Positions 12,321 to 26,570 of a stretch of 64,000 nt of DNA are shown piece by piece (within the stretch, counting starts at the first letter, position 1; each line of letters opens with the position of its first letter). The stretch is taken from assembly GCA_036345935.2 (NCBI GenBank), contig JADWOT020000001.1, positions 22,687,187 through 22,751,186 on the forward strand, given 5' to 3'. A program made the translations under genes and the position numbers. Origin of the DNA: Taenia hydatigena (lineage: Eukaryota > Platyhelminthes > Cestoda > Cyclophyllidea > Taeniidae). The notes under the pieces are model-generated. The model did not search any database and was not told the origin of the DNA. It worked only from the letters and a program-made list of their open reading frames with translations.

Positions 12321-15300
12321 GGCGAAAGGTAATCACATTTTGCAAGGTTCTGTCAGGGTCGGATTGACCACAATGGATCATGTTGGTTGCAAGTTTCCGT
12401 GCAGAATTTGGGTGACTGCCCGATCTTCTACAAGTTGAAAGAAGATTCACCTTGGCACTTATAAACTGTTAACTGCTAACTCCAATTGCCCTACTAGCTG
12501 ATGGATGAAGGGGATTATCGACGACTAGGCACCATTTGATTAAGGCAAATGTCTTCGAATTAGCGTTTAGCTGTGAAAAGTCCTACGTGTGCCTCTTAAA
12601 TGTGCGACGAGTGTAATTCTCAAAACCAGCATCTAAGTCTATTCTAACGGCATCCAGTTGCTATTGCTTAGATCTATAAAACATTTCGAAAGTGCTTAGA
12701 CAAGAATGGGTTTTAAAGGCCTAGATGTGACTGGCGAAATGTCTTGGTGGAAGGCCAATTCTCTAACAAACTTTTATTTGGTGAGCCTTGTAAGATGTGT
12801 GTGTACTTGCTGTGCAATTGCGATATGCCTCGATAAGTCTTAGACTAATGTGTCTTTTATTTGAGTGTAAAAATTGGTAAAATATTTATTCTTGAAACAA
12901 TAAAGCCCATGTAACTAAGAAAATTTTTACCTGTTGTAAGATTAATAGGTGAGCGATTTCTTTCAGTACAGTCAACACTTGAATTTAGTCTGACAAACGT
13001 TAGGTGCAGACCAAGTGATGATTCTGTTTGGGTGGTTTGGGCTTGGATTACCTTATTGTCGAGTTTATATATGACCAATACACTGCATTGGCTGCTTCTA
13101 ATTTTAAGCCTCTTTGAAATATACTGCTGCCGCAAAACTATGCTCAATTACATCCTCTTCCCTGCATCCACATAAATGTTTTGCAGTTTCTTCACTGTTC
13201 GGATCAATGAGAATTAATATAGTCCTAAAGAAGAGAAGAAGAGCGGCCTCGCCTATCTTTAGAGCATTGGCCTTCTCCTCAAGCACAGGGTTCCAATTAC
13301 ATTCTTACCTCTCGCTCAAGGGTACAGTTAAAGAAACGAAAGTAAAACCGCTGCTACTTTGATCTTAGTAAGTAGCGCCGCAACATTTGATGTGCACAAG
13401 TGCAACCTTGATTTATTTGATGGTTTGAAGCCAACGATGTGCCAATGGCGTCAATGAAATGGAATCAAATGTAGCGAGTTGCAATTATACCGAACCGCAA
13501 AGTAATTTTAATCGGCTTCCACACAGGTTTATACATTTAAATGTCATAAAGATTTGCTGGCATTTGCAAAAGAAGTTGAATGCACCTTCACGCTGTGTCC
13601 TCATATGAATGATGGAAGGTCATAACGGCCTTTTTGCTAAAATCGTCTTGATCTGCAATTTTGGTCCTGTATTCATGCACACCGCGAATACACGTGCGTT
13701 TGGGTTATGCAAACTAGAGTAATAGGGACGATGGTGAGGATGTGTGATTTCGCGAAAATTTGCACTGTTCTCTAACTTTGTGCGTGCTTTCCTTTTTGAT
13801 CTTATTCACAAAATATTGCTGTAGCCGTGCTCACACTCAGTCAGTGTATTCAAATTGACTAATGGTCGCAGTATTGGCAAGAGAAGTGGGCTGATAGTGG
13901 TTCTAAGACGCATTTCGGTGTTAGGGTGAAGCATTCATAAGCAGATACACTTGAAAGTTTGTAACGGAGGCACCCAATGCAGGACTCGAGCACATGGTCA
14001 CTGTGCCTTCACTATCCACTATAGACGCACAAGTACTTGGATCCACTGGTCCATCTTCCATGATCCATTTGCTTATGAACCAGCTAGTTAGGAAGTCGGT
14101 TGAATAGAGAATAGCCAGTGCTACATAAAGTGCCTAGCAGTACAATCCATGCTAATGTCCACCGCTGACTGTTGAACCTCTTTATTGCAATGCACTTTCG
14201 AAAGTTGCTGCATTAGGCATCTTGGATTCTTAGCATCGTGTTGGTCTTCCTGCTATTTTAACGAAGGCGACTTAGGGCGACTTCAAAAAAGTGAATGGCA
14301 TTTTTCCACAGTTCTATTTTTAAGGTCCTTACGCTAGACCATCTTAAATGGATGATGTGGCTGTACTGGTGCTTTCAGACTATTCATAGTTGCGTTCCAT
14401 GGATCAAAGGGCTGTAGGCTGCATTTTCCATGCATTTGTGCCGCATTTACCGGTTGTAAATGGGGCAGCTCCAACCACAATCCATGTAGCCTACAGCATG
14501 TTTCAGCAATCGCTCACAACTCAAAGCGCCTGTGCACTCAAATGACCTAAATTTTACCGGTCTATTAAAAGGAGATAATGGACAACGAGTAGATGAGGAT
14601 GTCTGCGCTGATAGACATGTCGATCAATGCGTGCAAGTCAACAGGGACATAGAACAAACGTGTGCGTGCTCAGCAGATGGATGGTAGGGAATACCTGAGC
14701 ATAAGTCCAAGTCCTAGTTTAGGGTTATTTATGAGTCGAGGGTATCATGAAAGGGTCAATCTGTTGGTTTGGCCCTACAAATGTGTTCGTTCCGCGACCT
14801 GCAATGATCACAGACGCAGTAGGTGCAAGCAATGCGGTCGTGGGCAATAAGTGTCTATGGCCGGTTGCAAAACACTGCATTTAATCCAAAAATAAAAGGT
14901 CATAGATGGCTACGCGCCTCGAATTGCGCATGGTTATTCGCATATGACGAAAGTTTTGAGGCAAAATTTTTCTGTTTTCCTCAATGAGGAAACCGTTATA
15001 AAAAACAAAACATCTGAAAGCAAATAAGTTGATTAACTGTAGTCCATGACTGCTAGCAAACGCATTAATCTAGTCTGCAATGTCAGTGTTGCCCGCTCGA
15101 GATTTCGCTGGTCTCGTATCACGAGCACTCTCGCACATGGCCAGGCCTTCGGGATGGCGATGACTTGAATGATTCCACCCGTTCTTTATTACATTGCACT
15201 ATGCCGCATCAAAATATCTTGACTAGGTACGTTCTTGCACTGGCATGATTTTTGACTAATTGCTTCACTCCCTTTGCGTTCGGAGTGTGGTCTTTCAAGG

Positions 15301-18300
15301 TGCCTCCGAATTCATACCTAATTTGTATTGAGCAAGCCAATGCCTCGCTGAACTTGTATTATAAGAAGTGCCTTATAATTATACATAAGTGGAGTAAAAT
15401 AAGTGCTGTAAACCATCCTTTTAAGCATTTTGCTAGATTTGCTTTAAATTTGCGCACAATGCAGCTTTAGTAAGTGTTTAGTTAGCAACAACATGAACAC
15501 CTTATGGCATTTGTTAATTTACAGTGAAATACCTCAAAGAAGCTGGCATTAGCGGAGCTAATAAAAAACGCTGCACGATAATTGGAACATTTCGGTTTTT
15601 TCTGTATCATCCAAATTATTCGCTCAGGTGATTTCTTCTCCCTGCAACCGAAAAAATTTGGCAATCCGAATACACTAAAGGGAGATCTTTCCATTTTCAA
15701 ATGATTACTACCACTACCTGCATGAGTAAACCCATATTTAAGGCTGCACAAACAGATTGCCATTCACGCTTGCAATTATCAATGCACAGTCCTGAGGATT
15801 TCAGAGAAGAGCTTAGTAGATTTTAGGTCATTGTAAAGACCGATGGTCTCGTGCCAATAAATCCATGCCATTCAACAATCTATCCTACTGCTAAAGAGCA
15901 AATTATGGCATAGAAGGAATAAAACCGCGAACAGCATATGCAGTCACAGTGCATGGGCTGGATTCGTCAGATAAATTCTGTGAGTTAGCAGACTTGGCGG
16001 AAGTTAAAGACTTGATATCGGGTCTATCTCTTTACCGACTCTAATTAACTTATGGACAAATAGTAGGTATTTTTCGTCATTCACCTTGGCGCTTGACGTT
16101 TCCACGACCATCCACATTCACTTGGGAGCAAAATGATGTTTAATGCCTGCGTTGTCTGCTGGTTAGCTCTCCTTTTTTCTGAAGCGTGAAACTGGATGCA
16201 CTCGATCCACACACAGTGTTCCCTTCACTGTCTATACCACTCCATTAGATTGCATCTAGCCTTCACCCAATTAAAGCCTCAACGAGCTCTCTTTGCCATT
16301 GTATTTTTGCAGAGTTAGCCGGAATATCCAATGAAGTTCAAACACATCGGTAGTGTCAGTAAATACGCGACAGTAACAACATCGCATTCAGTGGGAGGTT
16401 AGTCCCATCTGCGCACCAGCTTTTTATTTTACTCAATATAATCGCGTACCAGCGAGTTCGAATGCTGGCCTATAGTAGAGGTTGGTGCCTTTGCATGAAT
16501 TGCGGTGGATGTAAGCAAATGGTAAAAGTGTGCAGTCATTAATTTGCAGACGAAGCCAGGAATCGTAAACTATGGTAGGCATCGCTCTTATTCGGTATTG
16601 TTGCTTTAAGCAAAGGTGCACCGTATGCTTTGTACACCGAGACACCTAAAAATACCTTAGACTACTTATGGCTGGTAATATGCTGATAGTGAATCTATTG
16701 TCTTCAGACTTCACTTCTCAGTCGTTCTATCTTATTCTACATTAAGAGCTGGAATAAATGCATTTTAGTTGATATTAGTTTCAGTCAAATGCAATATTTA
16801 CAGAAGCCACCCTAGACGCAAAACTTAGTACTCCACTAATTTTGCGTAGCAGCATTTTCGCTTTGTGCAGTGGCAGCCTTTTCGCACACAGCTACCGGCC
16901 GAGTAAAATGTGGAGTAGGTAACGAAGAGTTTCTTTAGAAAAAATGTAAATTTTGCAATGGCTGACTTGATATCCAAGTCATCTTTATTTTATTGTCGCC
17001 AAATGGCCTTAGTTTGACCATTAGGAGATTGTTTGATGTACGCAGAAGAATTGCGATCTAAGTCCTGACATTCGCATTGCCGCCTAATTTCACGGTAACA
17101 TTAAGCGGATGCCACTTGGGTGACGGTAACTAATTATGTGCAAGTAAATGTGCACAAATAGGCGCTAGCATGAGGCTGTATAGCACAGTTAAGAGCCATT
17201 GATGATCTAACTTTTATTTCTTATCCCACACCTCTTACTTAGCCTAGAAAAAGAGTTCATACCATCAACTGAATGCAAAAACACAGTCCAGTTCTTTACA
17301 TAATTGTGGTTTTCCATTGATTGTGTTATTATCTAACGGAACATATAATTGTCTGGTTTCACTACTCCAATGAATTTAACAAAACTGCTGTTTATGTGCG
17401 GTTACTGCGTCAAATAAGTCGCATTCTTCTACGCTAGTTACTGAGGCTTAGCTCGATTTGCAGCCCGACACTGGGATGTGCTGTTTGCCTTATTTTAGTT
17501 AACGTTGTCTGATGTTCTTACAGCGAAGCCTGTAAATGTGTTAAAAATTTTGCTTGACTGCAAAATTGTTGACGTGATCTAATCAAAACTGGACCGATTT
17601 CCCATGAACCTGCTGCACATTTTAACTAGGCTTCTCTGGTCCTCACAAGCTTCAGTTGCAAACTTGATCTGCAAATTATTCAAAGTATTTTTTATCCACG
17701 GGAGTCGGTGGCCGTAAAAAACGTATGCAAGATTTCTGTTTTAACCCAACCAACGCTAGCGAGAGCAGTAAGGTAGCATGTCGACTTCATCACACATAAG
17801 GAAGTTGAGTATCTAACCATAAATTCTATGACAAGACAATTGCGCACCTGTGGGTTTTTAACGTACGATGAAAAAATAATGTCATAAAATGGTGATGGAA
17901 AACGCAAAGCGGATTATTCTTACCTCGTTACACGCATGCGGCTCAGGTACGGCATCTTGCTGAACAGCATTTAGAAGCGATTAGAAGCTAGGGACAGTAC
18001 ATGGGGACGCCGTCTCTTTCAGGTAATACGGGGACCTAGATGGTGTCTGTATCGGCAGTAGCAATGACAACGTGCCAACAGAGAAGATAGCTTGGAGGCC
18101 TGCGCTGTGGTCAAAGACACGAATCTTCGTAACCCGATTCACACTTGCTACTTGACGAAAATGGCCCTGATGAGGTTTGTGGATGGGCTCCACCGGTTAA
18201 AGCAATCTTAGCGGGCATCAAAAGGTAAACTGAGACAGCCACCCTCACTTCAAAAAGACGCGCAAATGTTTGTGCATTCGAATTTAATATCGCATGGAAT

Positions 18301-21300
18301 AACGACAACAACTTGTCAACTATACTCACCGCCTAATAAGGCCTGCCATCTTGTCCTTTTCTAATTAGAAATACTCCTGCTCAAGAGCCTTAATTAGCGA
18401 CACATTTTTGGTCAGGAACATCATTATGGGATAAGACTGTCACCTTCACTGAGAAAGTCCCACTGCGGCATTAATAAATGACCGTATTTTCGATCCAGCG
18501 AATGGATTGTAAAGGGCATACACATCCGTGAATGTAATTCGAAATAGGAAAAGATACTCTACAAGGAGTTGAAAGCGTTGGCATTACAAGCAAAGTTGCG
18601 CTTACGTTAGCATCCATTTGGTCAAGGGGAGGGTTGTTAATTTTCTCCTAACTGCGACCCGTTTACTGTTTGTAAAGTGACCATGCAAATGTCTGCCGAT
18701 AGCTAAAAGTTCTGCTCACTAGTACTGCAATTATCAACGCAGGTTCCTTTCCTTTTTTTCGCTAAAAATTTTGAAATTATTATCCTAACGCCTTCGAGCA
18801 AGATTTGCGGTTTTTACTTTAGCAAACATTTGATTTACACTGAGCCTTGCGCACCACGTTCATTTGCGTGCTTTTTAAGTCTCGCTTTAAGCGCTTTAGG
18901 AACTTATCCAAGGAAAAGAAGCGATTTCCTGCATTGAGTTATGACTGCAAGAGTGAACCACACTGACTCACCTTCCGCAGGCGAGTAGGAATCAAGGTCC
19001 CGAACGTGTTTGCCAAAGGACAATTTGCAAACAGATATCTGCTTCCGTTTTTTGTTTAGGAATTTGCTTATTTTCCATCTTTTGTTGCTGGATTATCTAG
19101 AAGCATATCAAGGTTGCTGGTTTTAGGTGAATACAGCATAATATTATGTTGCCAGCCCATATTTTGAACGAATCCGGCTTGGTATTACAATCTGGAACGC
19201 TTGTAATTGTCACAGAAGGTATACTGCACGGTGCTTGATTGCATGGATGGATTCAATGACTACAATTTTAATAAAGACGGTACTTATCCATATTCTTACT
19301 TTCTCTCCTCATAAATCTGAGCATTTTTGTACGTTCTGGCCTAGAATTCGACTTGTATATGAACAGTATAAGACTTGAACAATTTAAACCTTATAATAAG
19401 GTGTGTAACTTGCAATTAAATGCCGCGCTGTACAATGCACGATTATGGAAATGCTATTGAATGCTGGGACATTTGCATAGATCGTGTCGAACGCGTTGCA
19501 TAAATGCTCAAATATCAGTGTTTTGCGAACATAAGTGCTCTTCTGTTTGTTTGGAGATCAGCAGCAGAAATTTCATTCACTAAAAATAACCTCTGCATTG
19601 AATTGTTGGCAGCTGAGTCTCTTCCATTAGTTGAAACTTATATTTAAGGAAGGATTTTGTAATTGCTCCAACGCATTAAAATTCTTCACACCAAAGTTAC
19701 CATAAATGAATAGGTCGCTCGATGTAACCCGCACCCAAAAATAGACATCAACGATTCCACCTAAGGGACGAAGTCTCTTTCCAAACTAAATGCGGGACCG
19801 CTCATCGGAAAGTCTAGGATCAGTTACTGATCAAAGTAACCGCCTTTAGATTTAAAACGATTAAGGCGATTAATGAGAGCAGCAGGTCTTATGATTGGTT
19901 ACTAGTTAGACTATCTTGAAGTGCGTAGAGCAGCTTTTGTCTTAACGAGTCAGAAGAGACAATTTACATTGAAACGGAACTCGACAAAAACCTGCGAGCC
20001 TCATCAAACTGAATGCATTTAGCTTCCACCGTACTAAGCAGTCTGCGCAAAATGAACAAGCCTAATGTAGGACAGAAAACGCACAGGAATGACCTAATCG
20101 AAAGTGGTCACTTAGTGTCCTCCAGGTCCGATAGGCCTCATACAAGCGCACACTTTTGATGAATCTCCATGTTAATCTAGAACACAAGGAGACGAGGTAC
20201 GGATTTACGAGAAGTTCATGCGTGTCCGTCAGTATAGTGTGGCGATGAAGCGATATTAGTTAATAAGATTAGATCATCTGCAAACTCAAAAATATGAAAA
20301 ATTCATCTTGGCGTACCACAAGTAATTCAGAGATGTTGAATCACTGAGGCTGCATAGGATACAGAGCATGTAGCGGGGGGAGTTGAAGTAAACCAATCAC
20401 CTTCTGCAAACACGCATGCAGCAGGTGAAGACTAAGAGCACTTTTGCGCTTTGCCTTCATCTTTGATAAAACGAGGTCTTTCCGGTGACCGTTTGAAGTT
20501 GTGATGGTTCTATAAGGCGGTTAGAAGCATGGAGACACAATGCTGCAAAGATGTGAACAAACATAAGAGTGATGCAAGAAATTATTTAGCGAAATACCAT
20601 TCCTCCTCGTTCGATTATAAGCTGCATTCTTTAGGTCAGGACCAATGTTCTCACACGAAATTTTGCGTTTTAATAACGATTTTAGTCCGAATCCGCATGT
20701 ATGCACACGCTTTTTAAAAGCACATGACACCAACAATGATCACTCGCCATGTGTCCGGTGTAAGATGAAGTTGATGCGCGTCTATTCTAGCCAAGGACCA
20801 GGTAAAATATGCATGAAAACATGTTTCCAAACGTACGTGATTCTGTTGAATAGTGAATTCGTCAGTGCTGTTGCTTCAGATGGATTTTTTTGCCCTATAA
20901 AACAGGTGAGACCATTCATTTTGTCAAAATAACTTGTCACCCCTTAGATTAAAACTCGTTTTAAATGTAAGAGAATAAGAATCGCATATTTGGTCGGTTC
21001 ATCCAAATAAGTCTGACTCTCAGGCGAAATCGCCTCCCATGATTCGCTGCTATGTCACGCTTTCTATTCGTTAAATGCTAATTTTAAAACACCTTCAAGC
21101 TTGAGGAGCTTATTTTCTAATCTCCCCTTGCAGTAAAAATCTGGTGTAAACAGCTCTTCTAGGCATTTTTGTTATAAGCAGAGGAAGGAAATGTGATAAA
21201 AGAGCCAAAGTACCCTAGATGAGAGCGTCCCGGGCTTAAGAGAGCGAATACGTTAATCCACAACCAGGTTGGGATTGTCGTCTCGCCTTTCTCATACAAA

Positions 21301-22160
21301 ACACATTTAAGGTATAAGCATTTAATTAGTTTTTCAAATTCTTTGACCTGCCACGTCAATACCAGTAAGCCGTGTGAATGGACAAGGTACTTGTTTTGGA
21401 GAAAGAGCTCAATTTGGCATTCGATGCACCACACAATGAATTGCGTCACTGCCCATCGCAAACTAAATCGCATTGTCTGCAACCCGTTTTAATCACAAGA
21501 AAATCTGAGAACTGTTTTCGCTGATTGTGATTGGTGGTAGCAATTCATTAAGCTACTTGAATTTTTGGATAAAAAGGACATTGAACTGGTGTTACGCCAT
21601 ATTAAATGCCATTTCTGTATCACTTTTTGTTTATTAACCCAAAAAACGCGGCTTTAGCAAATGCAGAAAACAAGAAACTCTAGCAAAGAATTCGGTACAC
21701 TTTGAGGCAGTTATTACACTATGTTAACACGCCTAGTCTCAATATTGTTCATACTTGTGCGAGTTCGGCCTACCTTATGCATCGCGCCCTTAGAAACACT
21801 TAAATCAAGCCCTTCCAGATCTCATCCAAAATGTAATTGAATAGAAGTACTTACCCAAAAGGGTTACAAAATTTAAGGTCTTCTCAATAAATGAGTTGCT
21901 ACTAAGCTTTGGCCTCTCTCGTGCACCAAGCTTAGGCGACGCTTTTAAAAGTGTGATTGAAGCTATTGCTTCTTAAAAGATTTGGTATCCGAGATATTGT
22001 AGCACCTCGAATCTGAATGAATAGTGATTTTGAGCGGAGGGACTAGTGTATGTGAGCAGGAACTGACCAAATTATAATTTCAGTAAAATTTAAATTGCCG
22101 TGAGCGAATAATTACCAAAACACCAAAATCCAACTCATTTAAATGACCATTTGAGTAGCT
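12320..22160. other. Long gene-poor interval of about 10 kb
   Basis: I see no supportable gene. The longest frames are around 70-107 codons, have no domains or hydrophobic organisation, and lack paralogous copies in the window. No microsatellite longer than a few units, tRNA cloverleaf or transposon terminus stood out. It may contain distal exons of the zinc-finger gene, introns or old decayed repeats. Confidence 0.4.
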
Positions 22161-22172
22161 AAATGAAGTGAA

Positions 22173-22896
22173 ATGAGTGTTAGTCTGATGAAGTTCACTC
22201 GACAAACGAACTTCTTTCATTCTTGGCTCCTCGTTGAAATGAGCCCCTTCCGCTGTCGTCTTTGCAGTGAACGATTCCCATATTTCTCTTTTTTACTTCG
22301 CCATGCTCGAACTCATCACCCTGGTAAGGAAATATGCACTCAGTGTATGCTTACTGACAAGTTCGTTTCATTTGTCCGGTGTGCCTCCTGATGTGCCCGA
22401 CCACGGGCTACCTTTTTATTCATCAACACCGTAAGTTGTTTTAAAAAGAATTGCTTCACATTCCTTTGCCTTTTTTAAAAAGACGACTTTGATGGCACAT
22501 TTGCATTTATCTTGATTTAGATATGCGACATTATAAATGCGGCGTGTGCCGACTGACCTTTTCACGGTTTTCTTTACTGCGAGACCACTTCTTGGCAAGG
22601 CATTTCAGTAAGTTTTCACCCCTGTAATCTCAGCAAAATAACAGCTATGTCAATGCGGTTTATATGCAGTGTCACAAATTTTACGTATTTAGTGTACTTT
22701 GCATTGCCAAGGGGACCACGCTATGAGTGTTCAGAGTGTCACGATGTGTTCAGCACATTGCAATCGTATAGAGAACACTTTTTCTCAGCTCATCGAGGTG
22801 CGTCGCAATTAGTAAATAAGTTTGCACACGACATTTTGATTGTTGCCTTATAATTGCTTTCATTTAGAAGTTTGGGATGTTGTGTTTGTTGCATGA
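22173..22896 (+). CDS. C2H2 zinc-finger protein, five exons, one finger per exon
   Basis: Exons are 22173-22323, 22362-22430, 22521-22607, 22693-22797 and 22868-22896. They join to 441 nt (146 residues plus stop). All four introns (38, 90, 85 and 70 nt) are GT-AG and phase 1. Four C2H2 motifs are visible: C28-x2-C31-x12-H44-x3-H48; C55-x2-C58-x12-H71 with H74 or H77 as second histidine; C80-x2-C83-x12-H96-x4-H101; and C115-x2-C118-x12-H131-x4-H136. Such proteins usually bind DNA or RNA in the nucleus. The standard TGEKP-type linkers are absent, so tandem DNA recognition is not assured. The start could be the ATG at 22173 (after an in-frame TGA at 22164) or the one at 22239, and upstream exons cannot be excluded. 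The last exon adds only nine residues. The specific orthologue is not recognised. Confidence 0.75.
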
Positions 22897-25114
22897 AGAA
22901 ATGCCATGGTAGCGAACCACATGGACAAGTTATGCGGGTCATTTTTGCTATCTAGCCAGAGGTGGGTGGATGCACACTCTCCGAACGCATAGAACACGCC
23001 AAATTTTGACCTACGATTGTTATTTTTAAATCAATTTACATGTTTTTGCTGTAACCTACAATATCACCATGTGCAATGCACTACCTCTAGCATTTAAATG
23101 TTTCGGAATATCCCTTACAGTTGCGCAAATCTTTTAAAGAAGAAATACACACTTTTGTTCTCTACGATTCCCTTCCAATTTTGTGTAAGCTTAAGAGCAC
23201 ACGCAGGTCTTCTCATTTGGAAAGTGAAAAAGCTAACCGAAATGTGGCAAAATGCCACTGCTGATGGCCACAATTTTGTTTTATGCACACGAAGAGAAAA
23301 ATTGGAGGATCATTTTTGATTTGCCAGAGTCTTAAGCATACCGTCTGCGTTGATTAGGAAAATATGAAAGCAGGGAAGAATATTAAAGTCTAGACACTAC
23401 TCAACGAAATTTATATAACTGCGATTAATGCATGCTTGGTCCTGTAAGCACGCAGGAAATTAGAGTGCAACTTTGCTAATTGCACCAGAGCAGAGGTCGA
23501 ATACGCAATCAAAACAGTACAATTTGACATGCTGCAGTCTCCTTAGGTCTTTGACATGACATGCGACAGCGTAAAAATGATTAGACTTATCTTTTCCCTG
23601 ACGTGGTCTCAAAGCCAATTCCAACTAAAGATAAAACGGAAAGTGCTTCTAATTTCGCATTTTTGTGATCACTAAAATCTCTTTAATTGAAGGCGTCTAA
23701 TATGCAGATAGTGTGAATGAGGGGTTGGTGAGTAGGGCGAAGTGGATTCGTAAAACATAGGACACATAATGACATTGAGAACGATTTGCACACCCAATTG
23801 GTGGTTACATGTGGAATAAAAGTCACCCAAGCAAATGGATAGTAGACACTTTCAATGATCGAGAACAATGTACTGATGTGGGTTATGAGGGATGTAAAAA
23901 TACGCACAAATGCCATCACACAATCCCATGCATCGCCAAGCGTGTGGAAATGGATGCGAAATTGCCAGGCATCAAGGCGAATAAGGGAAACTACCTACTG
24001 TTTGCATATAGGTAGACTCAAGGTGGAACAAAGAAATAGACCTGAACGCCGTGCATTTCGCAACGTCACACAGACGGTCTTCATTAAGGCCTCATAACAG
24101 CCAAGCTATTCCTCGACACCCTGTAATTTGTAAATTGGCGGATACACACGTGGATAATATGCGTTGAATGCTGTATGCTTGTGATAGCAAAGATGCAATG
24201 GCGAAATAAATGCTATCATTTATAAATGAAGAAAATCTCCTTTTAATGCACTCACTTTGACTATAGCACTTAAACAATGGAGAGATGAATGTATGGCCGT
24301 GTGGATGGTTTGAGCAACGACTGAAGAAAGTAAAGTACTTGGTGCACTGGGCTGATCAGCATCTGCTCTGCTCGTGCTGCTTTCCATTATTCATTCGCAT
24401 CTTGCACTTCACTACAACATCAAAATGAGATAAGCTGAAATGCTTAATAAACAGTGTCACTGCACTTAGCTCAATCCACACATGTGCCATCAAAGCAGGC
24501 TTATAAAAACGCCAACCTATTGATGCCAAAACTTTACCGCAACAACTTAGGCATAAGTTTCAAGTGCACCATAAAGGCAACACAACGGACTCAAAGGTAG
24601 GAGAACAATGGGTTAAGTACCGGAGGGGCGCATGAGCCAAATCACTCATAATCTGTTTATGTAAGGTGATGGGGATAAGTAACAAATAAAATCATGCTGG
24701 TCACGCCTAGCAATTCTCTGCTTTGCATACTTTACAGACATTGGCTCTTCTTGCCAGTTCTACTAATTTAGCAAATGATGACTGAGGATGAGCTTGCGCT
24801 AACTTTGCTAGCATAATTGAATGTGCCAAAATATTGAGAGAATCGTTACTCAGGCTTGACGCACTTGTATACCAACATTTTAATGGCTGCAGTGGTCTAA
24901 GAAATGGTCTCTTCGTGGCCTACAACTAATGTCGTGCATTCATGCTCGCTGTGGTAACACGAAATTCTGGGTTTAGTGAGCTCTTTGCTGAGATCACTGG
25001 TGAGGATGCGCGACGTTGCACAAATTTGCGCCATCCTTTAACTCGATGAATGATTTGTTTCCCTAGTCTTAGTTACAGAACAGCGTTGTAGCCGGGCTCA
25101 TACCCAGGCAGTTT

Positions 25115-25505
25115 CCTCATTTAGTTGATTGCTTTGGCGACAACCGAAGTAGGCTGCCATATTGGTTTGGCTGAAATCGGCTCCATCATCCGTACCTATT
25201 GCTGTTTAGCACCCTACTTATATTCGCCTATACGTTAATGTAATCTTGGAGTGGCACACTCAACATCCAGTCAACTTTTACCTCAGTACCAGTTCTCCTG
25301 AAAAGGCCTGCAACCTAATTTTGTGCTTCGCACGAGGCAAAATTACTTGTACTCCAATCGATGCAAATGAAAATGAAATGTCTGTCATCTAGTGGGTGCT
25401 TGGTCACTGCAACCAGGCTAATGCTAGTATCTGAGAAGTCGGTTTGTAGACCTGTCATTTAGCCGTGAATAATATAGAGACGATATTTGAATCCGGTTGC
25501 TCGCC
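25115..25505. other. B-only insertion (or A-side deletion) of about 0.4 kb
   Basis: Copy A goes directly from the sequence near 2615 to 'aaacatgctatac' at 2645. Copy B reaches the same flank only at about 25510 after about 390 extra bases. No terminal repeats or target-site duplication were obvious, and no coding content was recognised. Whether B gained it or A lost it is unknown. Confidence 0.5.
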
Positions 25506-26009
25506 TCCGGGCATGCGGTAAACATGCTATACCTCTCAAGTTTGTGATTAATGACAGAGGCCGGTGTTATGCCTCAACGTTCTGGACTTCGCGCCAACTT
25601 GAAACAGCTTAGTTGTTTATTCGTACTTCGTGGCAAAATATCCAATCCTCTGATTATGCTGACAACCGCTCAAGTATTTTTTTTACCGTGCCTTTCTAAA
25701 CAATGGTGACAAGGATGCCACAAACCTTGCATATACACGGAGGTGTAAGTCCTCCTTCCGGCACTTCACGCATGTACGAGTCTACTTAAGACACACTCTT
25801 TCGCTCTCCACCTGTTTGGTTACAATGCCTCACCCTGTAGCTAATTCACAAAGCCTAACACAAAAACATGGCTCTAATTTTTGACTAACACTCAACAACT
25901 ATAAATTTGACAAAGTTTTTGCAATGTCTCACATCCCCGCCACCGTCCTCAGCATATGGTCCATACTTAAGCCAAAATTCATAATTTCACAGCGTGCACG
26001 AATCCAATG

Positions 26010-26570
26010 CTTCATTTGTAGGCCAAAATCAGGCCATTTATTGGGCCACCATGTCCTTCGAAATATTAATGCATAATGGCACCAAATATGTAGGACGTGA
26101 ACCCCCCACGTATTTGCATTTTCAATTATTCATGGAAAATCAGAGCTAGCTCTACTCCAGTCAGGTCTGCACACTCTTGACAATTTGTTTAACCGCAGAT
26201 ATCGCAATGAGCTTCCGTTGCCGCAGGAGAGCCCTTTCCATGATCAACTTGAGCTTTACAAACGTGGCCTTAACTATCTTCACTTCAAATGTGATTTAGA
26301 GGAACAAAGTCGAAGATAAAGTGCTGGAAGGGGATTGTGACTGCTTCGTTACCGTCCTTTTCCCCTTCGTTCAAGGCGCCTAAACATTAGCCACAAATTC
26401 TTTTTTTGTGAACATAGGGAATAAACATATGGATATAGCAGTTGCATTGATCACTCACAAGAATCCTATGCAGATAGCAAGCCTAATGCGAACTAACCAA
26501 GGCAAGAGCTGTTAGGCTGTGGTAGCCTACATCAGCTCTCCTTGGTGCCTTAGTCATGGGCAGTCATGAA
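26010..26570 (+). other. B-only insertion of about 0.55 kb containing a transferase fragment
   Basis: Copy A joins 'cagcatgcatggatgcatg' near 3140 straight to 'gatcggctcgttaa' near 3163. Copy B carries about 550 extra bases between the matching positions (about 26005 and 26575). The insert holds the reverse-oriented glycosyltransferase fragment at 26335-26505, so at least part of it comes from a third transferase copy. Confidence 0.6.
26335..26505 (+). pseudogene. Fragment of a third beta-1,6-GlcNAc transferase copy, opposite strand
   Basis: Conceptual translation aligns with residues of about 41-98 of the transferase at 3.7-4.9 kb. The part 26433-26495 reads MDIAVALITHKNPMQIASL where the intact gene has MDIAFTLVVHKDPLQVARL. 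Upstream, 26336-26430 aligns base by base with the stem region (GNDWDYFDTV in the intact gene) but contains an in-frame TAG in place of the codon after RCL. Similarity stops at the equivalent of residue 98. It is a relic, on the plus strand, head to head with the pseudogene at 27.2-28.4 kb. Confidence 0.75.
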
